The position numbers were made by a program, and so were the translations under genes. Below, in pieces: positions 9,522-17,795 of a DNA stretch of 64,000 nt (position 1 is the first letter of the stretch; the number at the start of each line of letters is the position of its first letter). The notes beneath the pieces were generated by a model. The model saw only the letters and a program-made list of their open reading frames with translations. It ran no database searches and had not been told where the DNA came from. The DNA lies in the NCBI GenBank assembly GCA_938085105.1, contig CALKGK010000018.1, forward strand, positions 18,874-82,873. Reading direction: 5' to 3'. The stretch is from an uncultured Flavobacteriales bacterium (GTDB lineage: Bacteria > Bacteroidota > Bacteroidia > Flavobacteriales_D > Sanyastnellaceae).

Positions 9522-10538
9522 ATGAAAAAAAGAACCGGAGTTCTCATTTTAAATTTGGGAACACCCGATGCCCCAACTCCAGGGGCGGTGGGAAGATATT
9601 TGAGAGAGTTTTTGGGCGATGGACGGGTGATTGATATTCCTTACATCCCCCGAAAAATCTTGGTGAATGGAATCATTGCGCCAACACGGAAATTCAAGTC
9701 GAGTGCGGAGTATAAAAAGGTGTGGACCGAAAAGGGATCGCCCTTATTGCTCTACACAGAAGAGCTTTTGGAAAAACTGAAAGCGCGGTTTGAGGGTGAA
9801 GATGTGACGGTTGAAATGGCCATGCGCTACCAATCTCCGAGCATGGACGATGTCTTGGCTAAAATGCAAAAGGCCAATTACGATAAGTTGGTCATTGTGC
9901 CGCTATATCCGCAATATGCGTCAGCCACTACAGGTTCAACCATCCAAAAGGCCATGGAAATCATTTCCAAGTGGTACGTTATTCCAGAAGTGAGCATGGT
10001 GAGCCAGTTTTACGACGATCCGCGCTACATCGATACCATTGTTGAGGTAGCCAAGCCCTTTGATTTGAAAGCCTACGACCACATTTTGTTTAGCTATCAT
10101 GGATTGCCTGAACGACAAGTGGACAAAGTGTATGAAGACCGAAAGTGCTCCAATCACAGCTGTGAGACGGAAATCAACGAGGAGAATAAGTTTTGCTACA
10201 AAGCCACTTGTTATGCGACCACCCGACTCTTGGCTGAAAAGCTGGGCTTGTCTGAAGACGAATACACCGTTTGTTTTCAGTCGCGATTAGACAAAAAGTG
10301 GTTGCGACCTTTCAGCGATGATGTGATCAAAGAATTGGCAGAAAAAGGAGCCAAGAAGCTCTTGTTTTTCAGTCCAGCTTTTGTGGCCGATTGTTTGGAA
10401 ACCACCGTGGAAATTGGAGAAGGTTATTTGGAAGAGTTCCAAGAAATGGGCGGAGAATCCCTTGAATTGGTGCCGAGTTTGAATTCGCATCCAATGTGGG
10501 TAGATTGTGTTGAAGGCTTGGTGAGGGAGCGATTATAG
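9522..10538 (+). CDS. hemH: ferrochelatase with internal four-Cys insert
   Basis: Inserts Fe2+ into protoporphyrin IX, the last step of heme synthesis on the protoporphyrin route. The product has 338 residues from the ATG at 9522; a GTG two codons upstream is in frame but less likely. Family motifs are GVLILNLGTPDAPTP, YPQYASATTGS, the catalytic His in LFSYHGLPER (H193), CFQSRLDKKWLRP and FSPAFVADCLETTVEI. Unusually, four cysteines sit close together just after the catalytic His (C209, C214, C225, C230, in CSNHSC and CYKATC). A class of bacterial ferrochelatases with an internal [2Fe-2S] cluster has been described, and this spacing fits such a site. It lies 36 bases after lpdA and may be cotranscribed. 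Confidence 0.95.
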   Translation: MKKRTGVLILNLGTPDAPTPGAVGRYLREFLGDGRVIDIPYIPRKILVNGIIAPTRKFKSSAEYKKVWTEKGSPLLLYTEELLEKLKARFEGEDVTVEMAMRYQSPSMDDVLAKMQKANYDKLVIVPLYPQYASATTGSTIQKAMEIISKWYVIPEVSMVSQFYDDPRYIDTIVEVAKPFDLKAYDHILFSYHGLPERQVDKVYEDRKCSNHSCETEINEENKFCYKATCYATTRLLAEKLGLSEDEYTVCFQSRLDKKWLRPFSDDVIKELAEKGAKKLLFFSPAFVADCLETTVEIGEGYLEEFQEMGGESLELVPSLNSHPMWVDCVEGLVRERL

Positions 10539-10787
10539 ATGTTCTTAAAATCCGAAACGGCCACCCTTTGGCAGCCGTTCCGTTGATCATCTGAAATAAC
10601 TCCGTTAGCTACGTCGCCGAACGGCAACGTTGAGAGTCGTTCGACCTTTGGCATACTTCGTGCCGAACACAAAGAAAAAGTGGTAAGACTCTGCTAGATA
10701 GGGGGTTGCAGCTTTGGCATGGTCGGCCTAAATTCCCAAAAAGAATCAGTTTTCCCAAAATGAAACAAATAATCCTGTTTAGGACAG
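10539..10787. other. intergenic region with small inverted repeats
   Basis: No gene is supported in these 249 bases between hemH and pabB. A hairpin just after hemH pairs AACGGC (10556-10561) with GCCGTT (10574-10579), without a following T tract. The same GCCGTTC arm can alternatively pair with GAACGGC at 10619-10625, so two mutually exclusive structures are possible. No tRNA or riboswitch fold is recognised. Confidence 0.4.
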
Positions 10788-12035
10788 GTGCAAATATCTT
10801 CAGATCTCGTGAACATACTTTTCCCCAATCTTTCCAATTTAGGCATGCCGGTATTTTACCTGCATGACGGGACTTACAGCGAAAGATCGATTCTTGGTGT
10901 GGGGATCAAAAGCAGCATTCGTTTGAGTGATTCAAGCGATGCAGTTTTTACTCTATTTGATGCTTTCATTCAGAAGCCAGGATGGAAAATGGGCTATTTT
11001 TCATACAATTTGAAGAACCGTTTGGAGCGTTTGGAATCGCCCAAATTCAACCCGCATTCCATGCCAGACCTGTTTTTTGTGCAACCGGAGTTCGTGTTCG
11101 AATTGTCCAAAGGAGCGATGAAAGTGCTGGAGGGCAAGCATCATCCCGATTTGGAAAAGGTGATAAAGGCCATCGGCGAAAAATGCGGAGATCCTCAAAT
11201 CAGTGAGGTGGAATTGCAGGCCAGAACAAGCAGAAAAGAATACTTGGAGGCTCTCAAGCGAATCAAGGGTCATATTCAGCAAGGCGACATCTACGAGATG
11301 AATTACTGCCAAGAGTTCTTCAATCACGACGCACAAATTGATCCCTTCTCGGTGTACCGACGAGTTCATGAAGCCACGCAAGCCCCTTTTTCTGCCTATT
11401 TTAACTGGGATGATCATGCCATCATGTGCGGGAGTCCAGAACGCTATATCCGAAAGCAGGGCCAAAAAATCCTTTCTCAACCCATTAAAGGGACCGTTAG
11501 ACGCGGGAAGGATGAGCAGGAGGACATTGCCTTAAAAACGGCATTGAAATCCGACCCCAAGGAGCGGGCAGAGAACATCATGATTACGGATTTGGTGCGG
11601 AACGACTTAAGCAAGGTGGCGACGAAGGGAAGTGTTCAGGTAGATGAGTTGTGCGAGGTGTACAGCTTTAAAACTGTTCATCAAATGATTACCAGTATCA
11701 GCGCTCAACTGCGTCCCGATTGCGGCCTTAAAGAGCTCGTTCAAGCTACCTTCCCAATGGGCAGCATGACGGGAGCCCCGAAAGTACGAGCGATGCAGTT
11801 GATTGATGAGTTGGAAAGCACCAATCGCGGCGTGTATTCTGGTGCTATGGGTTACATCGATCCCGAAGGAAACATGGATTTTAACGTTGTGATTCGTAGC
11901 TTGCTCTATCATAAGAAGAAGCGCTACCTCTCTGCTTTGGTGGGCGGAGCAATTACTTCAGGCTCTGTTCCAGAGAAGGAGTATGAAGAATGCCTTTTGA
12001 AGGCAGATGCGCTCTTCAATGCGCTCAAGCCATGA
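10788..12035 (+). CDS. pabB: aminodeoxychorismate synthase component I (PabB type)
   Basis: Chorismate-utilising enzyme that makes 4-amino-4-deoxychorismate for folate synthesis. The product has 415 residues from a GTG at 10788. Chorismate-binding motifs are GDIYEMNYCQEFF, CGSPERYI, PIKGTVRRG, ERAENIMITDLVRNDLS and FPMGSMTGAPKVRAMQLIDE. The lysine in PIKGT is typical of PabB; anthranilate synthases have alanine at that position. There is no upstream ATG in this frame; an ATG at 10845 would remove 19 residues of the N-terminal beta domain, so GTG is preferred, though the start is uncertain. The glutaminase partner PabA is not in the window. The gene overlaps tilS by four bases (ATGA), implying coupled translation. 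Confidence 0.9.
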   Translation: MQISSDLVNILFPNLSNLGMPVFYLHDGTYSERSILGVGIKSSIRLSDSSDAVFTLFDAFIQKPGWKMGYFSYNLKNRLERLESPKFNPHSMPDLFFVQPEFVFELSKGAMKVLEGKHHPDLEKVIKAIGEKCGDPQISEVELQARTSRKEYLEALKRIKGHIQQGDIYEMNYCQEFFNHDAQIDPFSVYRRVHEATQAPFSAYFNWDDHAIMCGSPERYIRKQGQKILSQPIKGTVRRGKDEQEDIALKTALKSDPKERAENIMITDLVRNDLSKVATKGSVQVDELCEVYSFKTVHQMITSISAQLRPDCGLKELVQATFPMGSMTGAPKVRAMQLIDELESTNRGVYSGAMGYIDPEGNMDFNVVIRSLLYHKKKRYLSALVGGAITSGSVPEKEYEECLLKADALFNALKP

Positions 12036-13372
12036 TTGAACAATTAAAAAAGCATCTTTACGAGTCACAGCTTTTGGCTGATGGAGTGAGGGTTTTAATC
12101 GCTTGTTCCGGAGGAGCTGATAGCACTGCACTGCTTTACTTGATGCACCATTTGGGCTACACGGTAGAAGTGGCTCACGTCAATTATCAACTCCGCGGCG
12201 AGGCTTCTCAAAATGCAGAAGATTATCTCGATGAGGTGTGCAAGAAATTGGATGTGCCCTACCATGTTCAACGCTTCGATACCCATCAATTGGTTTCGGA
12301 AAGCAAGCGTGGCGTTCAAGAGTTGGCCAGGCACCTGCGCTATCAGTGGTTTGAAAAGCTGGCCGAAGAGCAAGGCATTCCCTTTATTCTCACAGCGCAC
12401 CACCAAAACGATCGACTAGAATCCTACGCCCATCACCTCCTGCGAGGAAATAGTTTGAGCGGATTTAGTTCCATTCCTCAACAGCGCGGAAAGATCTGTC
12501 GTCCCTTGCTCCAATTCACCCAAAAAGAACTTCGAAATTATCTAAAGGAGATTGGTGTAGAATGGGTGGAAGATGAGAGCAATGAAACCCTGGTTTATTC
12601 CCGAAATAAAATCCGACACCAACTCTTGCCCCTGATGTCTGAAATTCATGAGGGCTTCGAACATAATTGGTTGCGACAGATGGAGATGTTCAAGGAGTTG
12701 AACCATTTTCTGTCGGACTTCATGCAAAACCTCGGTCAGCGCGCCATTCGAACGGAAGCTTCAGGCTTGTTTATTGACCTCGAAGTATTGGAGCAATTGA
12801 GTTTTAAACGCCTGCTGATCATGCACCTCGCTCCGCAGTTTGGTTTCGACTTAAAACGGACCGATGAATGGTTGAATTTGATCGATTCCCAAAATGGGAA
12901 AACCATTTACAGCGCCACCCATCGGGTCATTCGTCAGCGAGGAGCTTTACTGATTACTTCCTTACCGGAGCGTTTGGAGGAGCAATCTTTTCTTATTCAC
13001 GAAACCTTGGAAAAGAACTCGGAAGAACTGGATTTGGAGCTTGATTTTCTGGAGTTAAATCCAAGTTTGCTCAAAGAGATCAAGCAGAATCGGGATGAGT
13101 TGTGTGCTTATTTGGATGCAGACGCCTTGTTGTTTCCTTTGGTATATCGTCCGTGGACCCAAGGAGATCGTTTTCAGCCATTGGGAATGAAAGGCAAGCA
13201 GCTCCTGAGTGATTTTTTCACCCAGAAAAAATTAGATCAAGTAGAAAAAGAAGCTGCTTTTGTGCTTGAAAGTGCTGGCGAAATTGTGTGGGTGGTGGGG
13301 CATCGCATTGCCCATGGTGTAAGAATAAAGGATGGGAGTAGTCGGGTTTTGCGCTTGAAGAAGAAAGAATAA
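12032..13372 (+). CDS. tilS: tRNA(Ile)-lysidine synthetase
   Basis: Modifies C34 of the CAU-anticodon tRNA-Ile to lysidine using ATP and lysine, switching it to AUA decoding; the enzyme is essential. The product has 446 residues. The PP-loop ATP-binding motif SGGADS is at residues 26-31. The N-type PPase domain continues through HVNYQLRGEASQNAEDYL and LTAHHQNDRLESYAHHLLRG, followed by the C-terminal substrate-binding domain with RPWTQGDRFQPLGMKGKQLLSDFF. The ATG at 12032 overlaps the pabB stop (ATGA). The frame runs 14 codons further upstream inside pabB, but those residues do not resemble the family. Confidence 0.95.
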   Translation: MIEQLKKHLYESQLLADGVRVLIACSGGADSTALLYLMHHLGYTVEVAHVNYQLRGEASQNAEDYLDEVCKKLDVPYHVQRFDTHQLVSESKRGVQELARHLRYQWFEKLAEEQGIPFILTAHHQNDRLESYAHHLLRGNSLSGFSSIPQQRGKICRPLLQFTQKELRNYLKEIGVEWVEDESNETLVYSRNKIRHQLLPLMSEIHEGFEHNWLRQMEMFKELNHFLSDFMQNLGQRAIRTEASGLFIDLEVLEQLSFKRLLIMHLAPQFGFDLKRTDEWLNLIDSQNGKTIYSATHRVIRQRGALLITSLPERLEEQSFLIHETLEKNSEELDLELDFLELNPSLLKEIKQNRDELCAYLDADALLFPLVYRPWTQGDRFQPLGMKGKQLLSDFFTQKKLDQVEKEAAFVLESAGEIVWVVGHRIAHGVRIKDGSSRVLRLKKKE

Positions 13373-13426
13373 TCGTAACCTTTTCGTTGCAAGTGTCGTT
13401 TTTGTAATCAACCTAACCAATAGAAA

Positions 13427-13723
13427 ATGACCCTTTTACCCCACGACGTGCACTACCCAACAAATAGCCTTAAAAATTTTCATTTCAAAGTAGCTGAGTC
13501 CATGCCACATCCGGCAGTGGAGCTCAAGCGACGCGCTGAATTGTACAAGGCGGCATTGCACAGTTCACTATACCAAACACGCGTTGAATTATGGATTCAA
13601 GGCGTTAACGACTGCATCAAGGTCTTGGCAAGAATTGAAGCCATGAGCCAAAGTGATGTTCTCCTGGAATGCGGAACAGGCGTTCCAACATCTTCCATCA
13701 TCCAAATTCGAATTCCTCGCTAA
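13427..13723 (+). CDS. hypothetical protein, 98 residues
   Basis: I do not recognise this small protein. It has no signal peptide or membrane segment. The first third is His/Pro-rich (LLPHDVHYPTNSLKNFHF); the middle looks like an amphipathic helical pair (ELKRRAELYKAALHSSLYQTR and NDCIKVLARIEAM); the end is Ser/Thr/Ile-rich (SSIIQIRIPR). It stands alone, 54 bases after tilS and 39 bases before the transporter, on the same strand. The composition and the clean ATG support a real gene, but it could be a lineage-specific orphan. Confidence 0.6.
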   Translation: MTLLPHDVHYPTNSLKNFHFKVAESMPHPAVELKRRAELYKAALHSSLYQTRVELWIQGVNDCIKVLARIEAMSQSDVLLECGTGVPTSSIIQIRIPR

Positions 13724-13762
13724 AATTGATTTCGCTTTGCGGGCTTGTTGTATCTTCAGCCA

Positions 13763-14473
13763 GTGAAATTACAGACCGAAAAAGACCGAAATCACGCCTT
13801 ACTACTGTACCTCATTTTGGGTTCTTTGTTTGTGGCTAGTTTGGTGACTTGCAACTTGATCTTTCGTAAATTTTTTGGAGTACTTCTTTTTGAAGGAAGT
13901 TTTCTGGAGTTGCGCATGGAACAATCGGTTGGACTGCTTCCGTATCCCATTACTTTCTTGATCAGCGATTTGATTTCGGAAATTTATGGTCGGAAGCGCG
14001 CCAATCAAGTGGTTTTTGCGGGATTGCTCTGCAGTCTGTTCGTCCTGTTCATCATCTTCGTTGCTGGAAATGCTCCAGCCACCACATGGTCGTATGTGAG
14101 CGACGCCGATTTTAATACGGTGTTCGGACAAACGGGCTTGGCGGTTGCCGCGAGCATGTGCGCCTATCTCATAGCCCAATTCATCGACATTCGCATTTAC
14201 CACTTTTGGAAAAATTTAACACAGGGAAAAAAGCTGTGGCTTCGCAATAACTTTTCAACCATGAGCTCCCAAATGATTGATACAGCGGTGGTGCTTTTGC
14301 TCCTGTGCTCAAGCGGTGAAATTGCTTGGGAACGCTTTGTTCAACTCTTCACAATCGGTGTGCTGTTCAAGATCACCATTGCTGCTTTAGACACTCCTTT
14401 AATGTACCTTTGTACCTATTTGATTCGAAAACGCTTTGGACTGAAGCAAGGAGAAGAAATTTCACTCATTTAG
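13763..14473 (+). CDS. queuosine precursor transporter (YhhQ/VUT family)
   Basis: Integral membrane protein of about 236 residues with six or so membrane segments (ALLLYLILGSLFVASLVTCN, YPITFLISDLISEIYGRK, VFAGLLCSLFVLFIIFVAG, and C-terminal VLFKITIAALDTPLMYL). The family hallmarks LISDLISEIYGRKRAN, the conserved acid/Arg segment AQFIDIRIYHFWK, and LRNNFSTMSSQMIDT identify the YhhQ/DUF165 group, which imports 7-cyano-7-deazaguanine or a related base for tRNA queuosine. No ATG is available near the N-terminus; GTG at 13763 (VKLQTEKDRNHALLL) is chosen over a TTG six codons earlier. No other queuosine gene is nearby. Confidence 0.85.
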   Translation: MKLQTEKDRNHALLLYLILGSLFVASLVTCNLIFRKFFGVLLFEGSFLELRMEQSVGLLPYPITFLISDLISEIYGRKRANQVVFAGLLCSLFVLFIIFVAGNAPATTWSYVSDADFNTVFGQTGLAVAASMCAYLIAQFIDIRIYHFWKNLTQGKKLWLRNNFSTMSSQMIDTAVVLLLLCSSGEIAWERFVQLFTIGVLFKITIAALDTPLMYLCTYLIRKRFGLKQGEEISLI

Positions 14474-14548
14474 GAATCCAATCCAGAAATTGGATGAAAC
14501 TTCTGAAACGCTTGAATAGTCTTATTTTCGAGATTGATTATTACACCT

Positions 14549-17038
14549 ATGAAAAAGATAAACATCACGTCGTCCATCCTTACGCTTGTATTGCTAATTG
14601 GATCTATTTTGCCAATGAGTGCTCAGGTACTAGAGCCCGTGAAATGGGAATTTAGCGGAAAGATGATGGAAAATGGTAATATCCAACTCATGATGGATTG
14701 TAGCATCGATGAGGGATGGCATGTTTACGCTACATCAGTGAGCGACGACCCCGAGGCTTTCGGTCCATTGCCAACAGAAGTACTCTGGCAAAACAATGAC
14801 GACTTTGCTATTCTTGGAAAGCTTCAAGAAGGAGAGTACATCACGCACTATGATCCCAACTTCGAAATGGATTTGAATTATTTTGAGGAGGAGGCCTTTT
14901 TCACCCAAATGATTGAGCTTAAGGGCGACTTACCCATGACGATCCAAGGGGAACTGAATTACATGGCTTGTGATGATGAAAAGTGCATCTTCCCAGACCC
15001 AATTCCTTTGTTCATTGCGGTTGAAGAGAATAGGAATGTAGAGGTTTCCAACAGCGCTCCTGCTGCTACGAGTCAGAATTCGGGAATTTATGAGCCGGCT
15101 ACTTGGAGTTTTCAATCCGAAGATCTTGGTGACGGCAACTATGAGGTGCAGATGATTTGTACCCTGGACGAAGGCTGGCACGTGTATTCTCAAACCCTGA
15201 GTTCTTTGGAGGGTCCGCTTCCAACCATGTTTACGTTTGAGGCGCAAGATGGATTGTCTTTGGTGGGTGAGGTGATGGAACAAGAACCGCACGTGGAGTA
15301 CGATCCCAACTTTATGATGGACTTGGCTTACTTCGATACCAAAGCCGTGTTTCGTCAGAAGGTGAATGCGCCGGAGGCAAAAGTTTTGAAGGGAAGCGTG
15401 GATTTTATGGTGTGTAACGATGAGCGCTGCCTTCCACCAGAATTGATCGAATTTACCGTGGATTTGGCTTCAGGAATGGGTCAACAACTCGGAATGGAAG
15501 ATGCGGGGAACGAGCAAGTTATTTTGGACGAAAGCGCCATCATTCCTCCTCTTCCCATGGTGAACCTCGATAAACCGGCCAGCGATTGCGGTGGCGAGGT
15601 GAAGGACATTAAAAATACGTGGACCGTCTTTGTGTTCGGTTTTATTGGTGGACTTTTGGCCTTGCTCACTCCTTGTGTATTCCCCATGATTCCACTCACC
15701 GTTTCTTTTTTCACGAAAGGAAACCAAAGCCGTTCGAAAGGAATTGCCCAAGCTTTGCTCTATGGCTTCTTTATCTTCTTGATTTATGCCTTATTGAGTG
15801 TACCCTTCCACTTTGGAACAGAGCCTGAAGTGCTGAACGAAATTGCCACAGGAGTTACCCTCAACATCATTTTCTTTGTGGTGTTTGTGGTCTTCGCGAT
15901 TTCCTTTTTTGGATTTTTCGAGATTCAGTTGCCAACGGGCATGGTGAACAAAATCGACAGCGCTTCTAACGTGGGCGGTTTGATCGGGATTTTCCTCATG
16001 GCACTCACGCTTGCCTTGGTGTCCTTCAGTTGTACTGGTCCGATTCTAGGAACGGTGCTCGGAAATGCTTTGAAAAACGGACCCTGGCCCATTACCGCGG
16101 CCATGAGTGGTTTTGGGATTGCTTTGGGACTCCCTTTCGCCATTTTTGCGATGTTCCCAAGCATGATGAAAAGCCTTCCAAAATCTGGAGGTTGGTTGAA
16201 CAGTGTGAAAGTGGTTCTTGGTTTCCTCGAGTTGGCTTTGGCCTTGAAATTCTTGAGTAACGCAGATTTGGTGAAGCAGTGGGGCATCATCCCAAGAGAG
16301 GCCTTTTTCCTCATTTGGACCATCATTTTCCTCGGGCTTGCATTGTATCTTTTCGGGCTGATCAAGTTCCCGCACGACAGCAAAAACAAGAAAGTGGGTC
16401 CGCTTGGAATCGGTTTCGGAACGCTCATCCTTGCCTTTGCGATTTACTTGGCGCCCGGTGTTTTGAGAAACAGTCCGTGGAACCACGATTTGTTGAGCGG
16501 CTTCCCTCCTCCAACATTCTACTCTTGGTATGATCAAGAAGCTGGGGGTGACGATGAGCATCACATGGCCGACGATAAATTCCACCCGCCTTTCGATGAT
16601 TTTGAAGCGGCGCGCGCGGAAGCAAAAGCAACAGGAAAACCCATCTTGATTGACTTTACCGGTTGGGCCTGTGTGAACTGCCGTAAGATGGAAGAAAGCG
16701 TGTGGACCGAACCCGTTGTTTTGGATAAATTGAGAAATGATTTTGTGGTGGTGTCGCTTTATGTGGATGACAGAACCGAGCTTCCAGAAGACCAACAAGG
16801 AGTGTTCGAATATGAAGTGAACGGAGAGATGAAGCAAAAGAACATCCGCACCATTGGAAACAAGTGGGCTACCTTCCAAACCAAGCTCTTCAACAACAAC
16901 TCACAACCTTATTACGTGATGTTGAGTCCGGAAGGAGAACTCTTGGCCAACCCTGTAGGTTACACGCCCGATGTTCAGGAGTACACCGACTATTTGGACT
17001 GCGGTATTCAAACCAATGCGAAAACCGCATCGAACTAG
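14549..17038 (+). CDS. dsbD: thiol:disulfide interchange protein DsbD with doubled N-terminal domain
   Basis: Inner-membrane electron transporter that carries reducing power from cytoplasmic thioredoxin to the periplasm. The product has 829 residues. Order: signal peptide (1-25, ending PMSAQ); first DsbD-alpha-like domain (about 28-158) with CDDEKC (C141/C146); second homologous domain (about 184-306) with CNDERC (C289/C294); the CcdA-like membrane domain with redox cysteines C376 (LTPCVFP) and C495 (FSCTGP); and a C-terminal thioredoxin domain with CVNC (C708/C711). The two N-terminal copies share DEGWHVY and the YDPNF-MDL-YF pattern. Having two is unusual against the single-domain family plan. 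The start is ATG at 14549; an in-frame TTG lies five codons upstream. A strong terminator follows. Confidence 0.93.
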   Translation: MKKINITSSILTLVLLIGSILPMSAQVLEPVKWEFSGKMMENGNIQLMMDCSIDEGWHVYATSVSDDPEAFGPLPTEVLWQNNDDFAILGKLQEGEYITHYDPNFEMDLNYFEEEAFFTQMIELKGDLPMTIQGELNYMACDDEKCIFPDPIPLFIAVEENRNVEVSNSAPAATSQNSGIYEPATWSFQSEDLGDGNYEVQMICTLDEGWHVYSQTLSSLEGPLPTMFTFEAQDGLSLVGEVMEQEPHVEYDPNFMMDLAYFDTKAVFRQKVNAPEAKVLKGSVDFMVCNDERCLPPELIEFTVDLASGMGQQLGMEDAGNEQVILDESAIIPPLPMVNLDKPASDCGGEVKDIKNTWTVFVFGFIGGLLALLTPCVFPMIPLTVSFFTKGNQSRSKGIAQALLYGFFIFLIYALLSVPFHFGTEPEVLNEIATGVTLNIIFFVVFVVFAISFFGFFEIQLPTGMVNKIDSASNVGGLIGIFLMALTLALVSFSCTGPILGTVLGNALKNGPWPITAAMSGFGIALGLPFAIFAMFPSMMKSLPKSGGWLNSVKVVLGFLELALALKFLSNADLVKQWGIIPREAFFLIWTIIFLGLALYLFGLIKFPHDSKNKKVGPLGIGFGTLILAFAIYLAPGVLRNSPWNHDLLSGFPPPTFYSWYDQEAGGDDEHHMADDKFHPPFDDFEAARAEAKATGKPILIDFTGWACVNCRKMEESVWTEPVVLDKLRNDFVVVSLYVDDRTELPEDQQGVFEYEVNGEMKQKNIRTIGNKWATFQTKLFNNNSQPYYVMLSPEGELLANPVGYTPDVQEYTDYLDCGIQTNAKTASN

Positions 17039-17057
17039 GCTTCGAGTGAAGATATTG

Positions 17058-17090
17058 AAAAGCCGGAATGAAAATTCTGGCTTTTTCTTT
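17058..17090 (+). terminator. intrinsic terminator of dsbD
   Basis: A 12-bp near-perfect stem (17058-17069 with 17074-17085, one G:T wobble) closes a GAAA tetraloop and is followed by a T-rich run. It sits 19 bases after the dsbD stop and before gmhA. Confidence 0.85.
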
Positions 17091-17125
17091 TTTGAACCCT
17101 TTCTTTTCGTCAATTTCGTAGTGTT

Positions 17126-17704
17126 ATGAATAGTCAAGATCGAATTCGTCAGCATTTTGAAGAAGCCCAACAGGTGCTTCAGGATTTTTTAGCTCAAGAA
17201 CAGCAGCAGAACGCTGTGGGTCGGGCAGGAGCACTTATGGTTGAATCTCTGAAGAACGGGGGTAAAATCATTTCTTGCGGCAACGGCGGGTCGATGTGCG
17301 ACGCCATGCACTTTGCCGAAGAGCTCACCGGAAGGTACCGCGACAATCGCAAAGCCATTCCTGCCATCTCCATTTCTGATCCTTCGCACATTGCTTGTGT
17401 GGGCAACGACTATGGTTTTGACTACATCTTTTCGCGCTACCTCGAAGCCGTGGGCAACAAGGGCGATGTGCTCTTGGGCATTTCCACCAGTGGAAACTCA
17501 GGCAACGTACTCAAAGCCGCAGAGGTGGCCAAGGAGAAGGGCATCCATGTTATCGGACTCACTGGCAAAGACGGCGGCAAACTCGCTCCACTGTGCGATG
17601 TGGAAGTGCGCGTACCCTGGCACGGCTATGCCGACCGCATCCAAGAAATCCACATCAAGGTGATTCATTCTTTGATTGATTATATTGAGGGAGGGGTGTT
17701 GTGA
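17126..17704 (+). CDS. gmhA: phosphoheptose isomerase
   Basis: Sugar isomerase that converts sedoheptulose 7-phosphate to D-glycero-D-manno-heptose 7-phosphate for lipopolysaccharide or S-layer heptose. The product has 192 residues, the family length, with a SIS domain. Motifs are [66 protein letters not shown] and the C-terminal metal-site region [16 protein letters not shown]. It has its own transcription unit: a terminator lies upstream and another downstream, where it meets the convergent T9SS gene. Confidence 0.95.
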   Translation: MNSQDRIRQHFEEAQQVLQDFLAQEQQQNAVGRAGALMVESLKNGGKIISCGNGGSMCDAMHFAEELTGRYRDNRKAIPAISISDPSHIACVGNDYGFDYIFSRYLEAVGNKGDVLLGISTSGNSGNVLKAAEVAKEKGIHVIGLTGKDGGKLAPLCDVEVRVPWHGYADRIQEIHIKVIHSLIDYIEGGVL

Positions 17705-17741
17705 GCTAGCGAGAAATTAAAGATGATTTGTTCGGTACAAA

Positions 17742-17776
17742 AAAAAGCCACTACAATCATATTGCAATGGCTTTTT
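17742..17776. terminator. bidirectional terminator between gmhA and the T9SS protein gene
   Basis: AAAAAGCCA at 17742-17750 pairs with TGGCTTTTT at 17768-17776, with inner pairing CAAT/ATTG across the loop. A/T tracts on both sides make it usable by both convergent genes. Confidence 0.8.
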
Positions 17777-17795
17777 GAATATTGGGGTATTGGTG

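Noticed and set aside
10760..10868. ATG frame of about 35 codons (MKQIILFRTG...) overlapping the start of pabB
   Set aside because: Ends inside pabB in another frame, shows no family likeness, and would be an odd leader; the GTG at 10788 gives the better PabB N-terminus.
14476..14495. Hairpin ATCCAAT/ATTGGAT after the queuosine transporter
   Set aside because: No T tract follows, so it is not a convincing intrinsic terminator; seven A/T-rich pairs can arise by chance.
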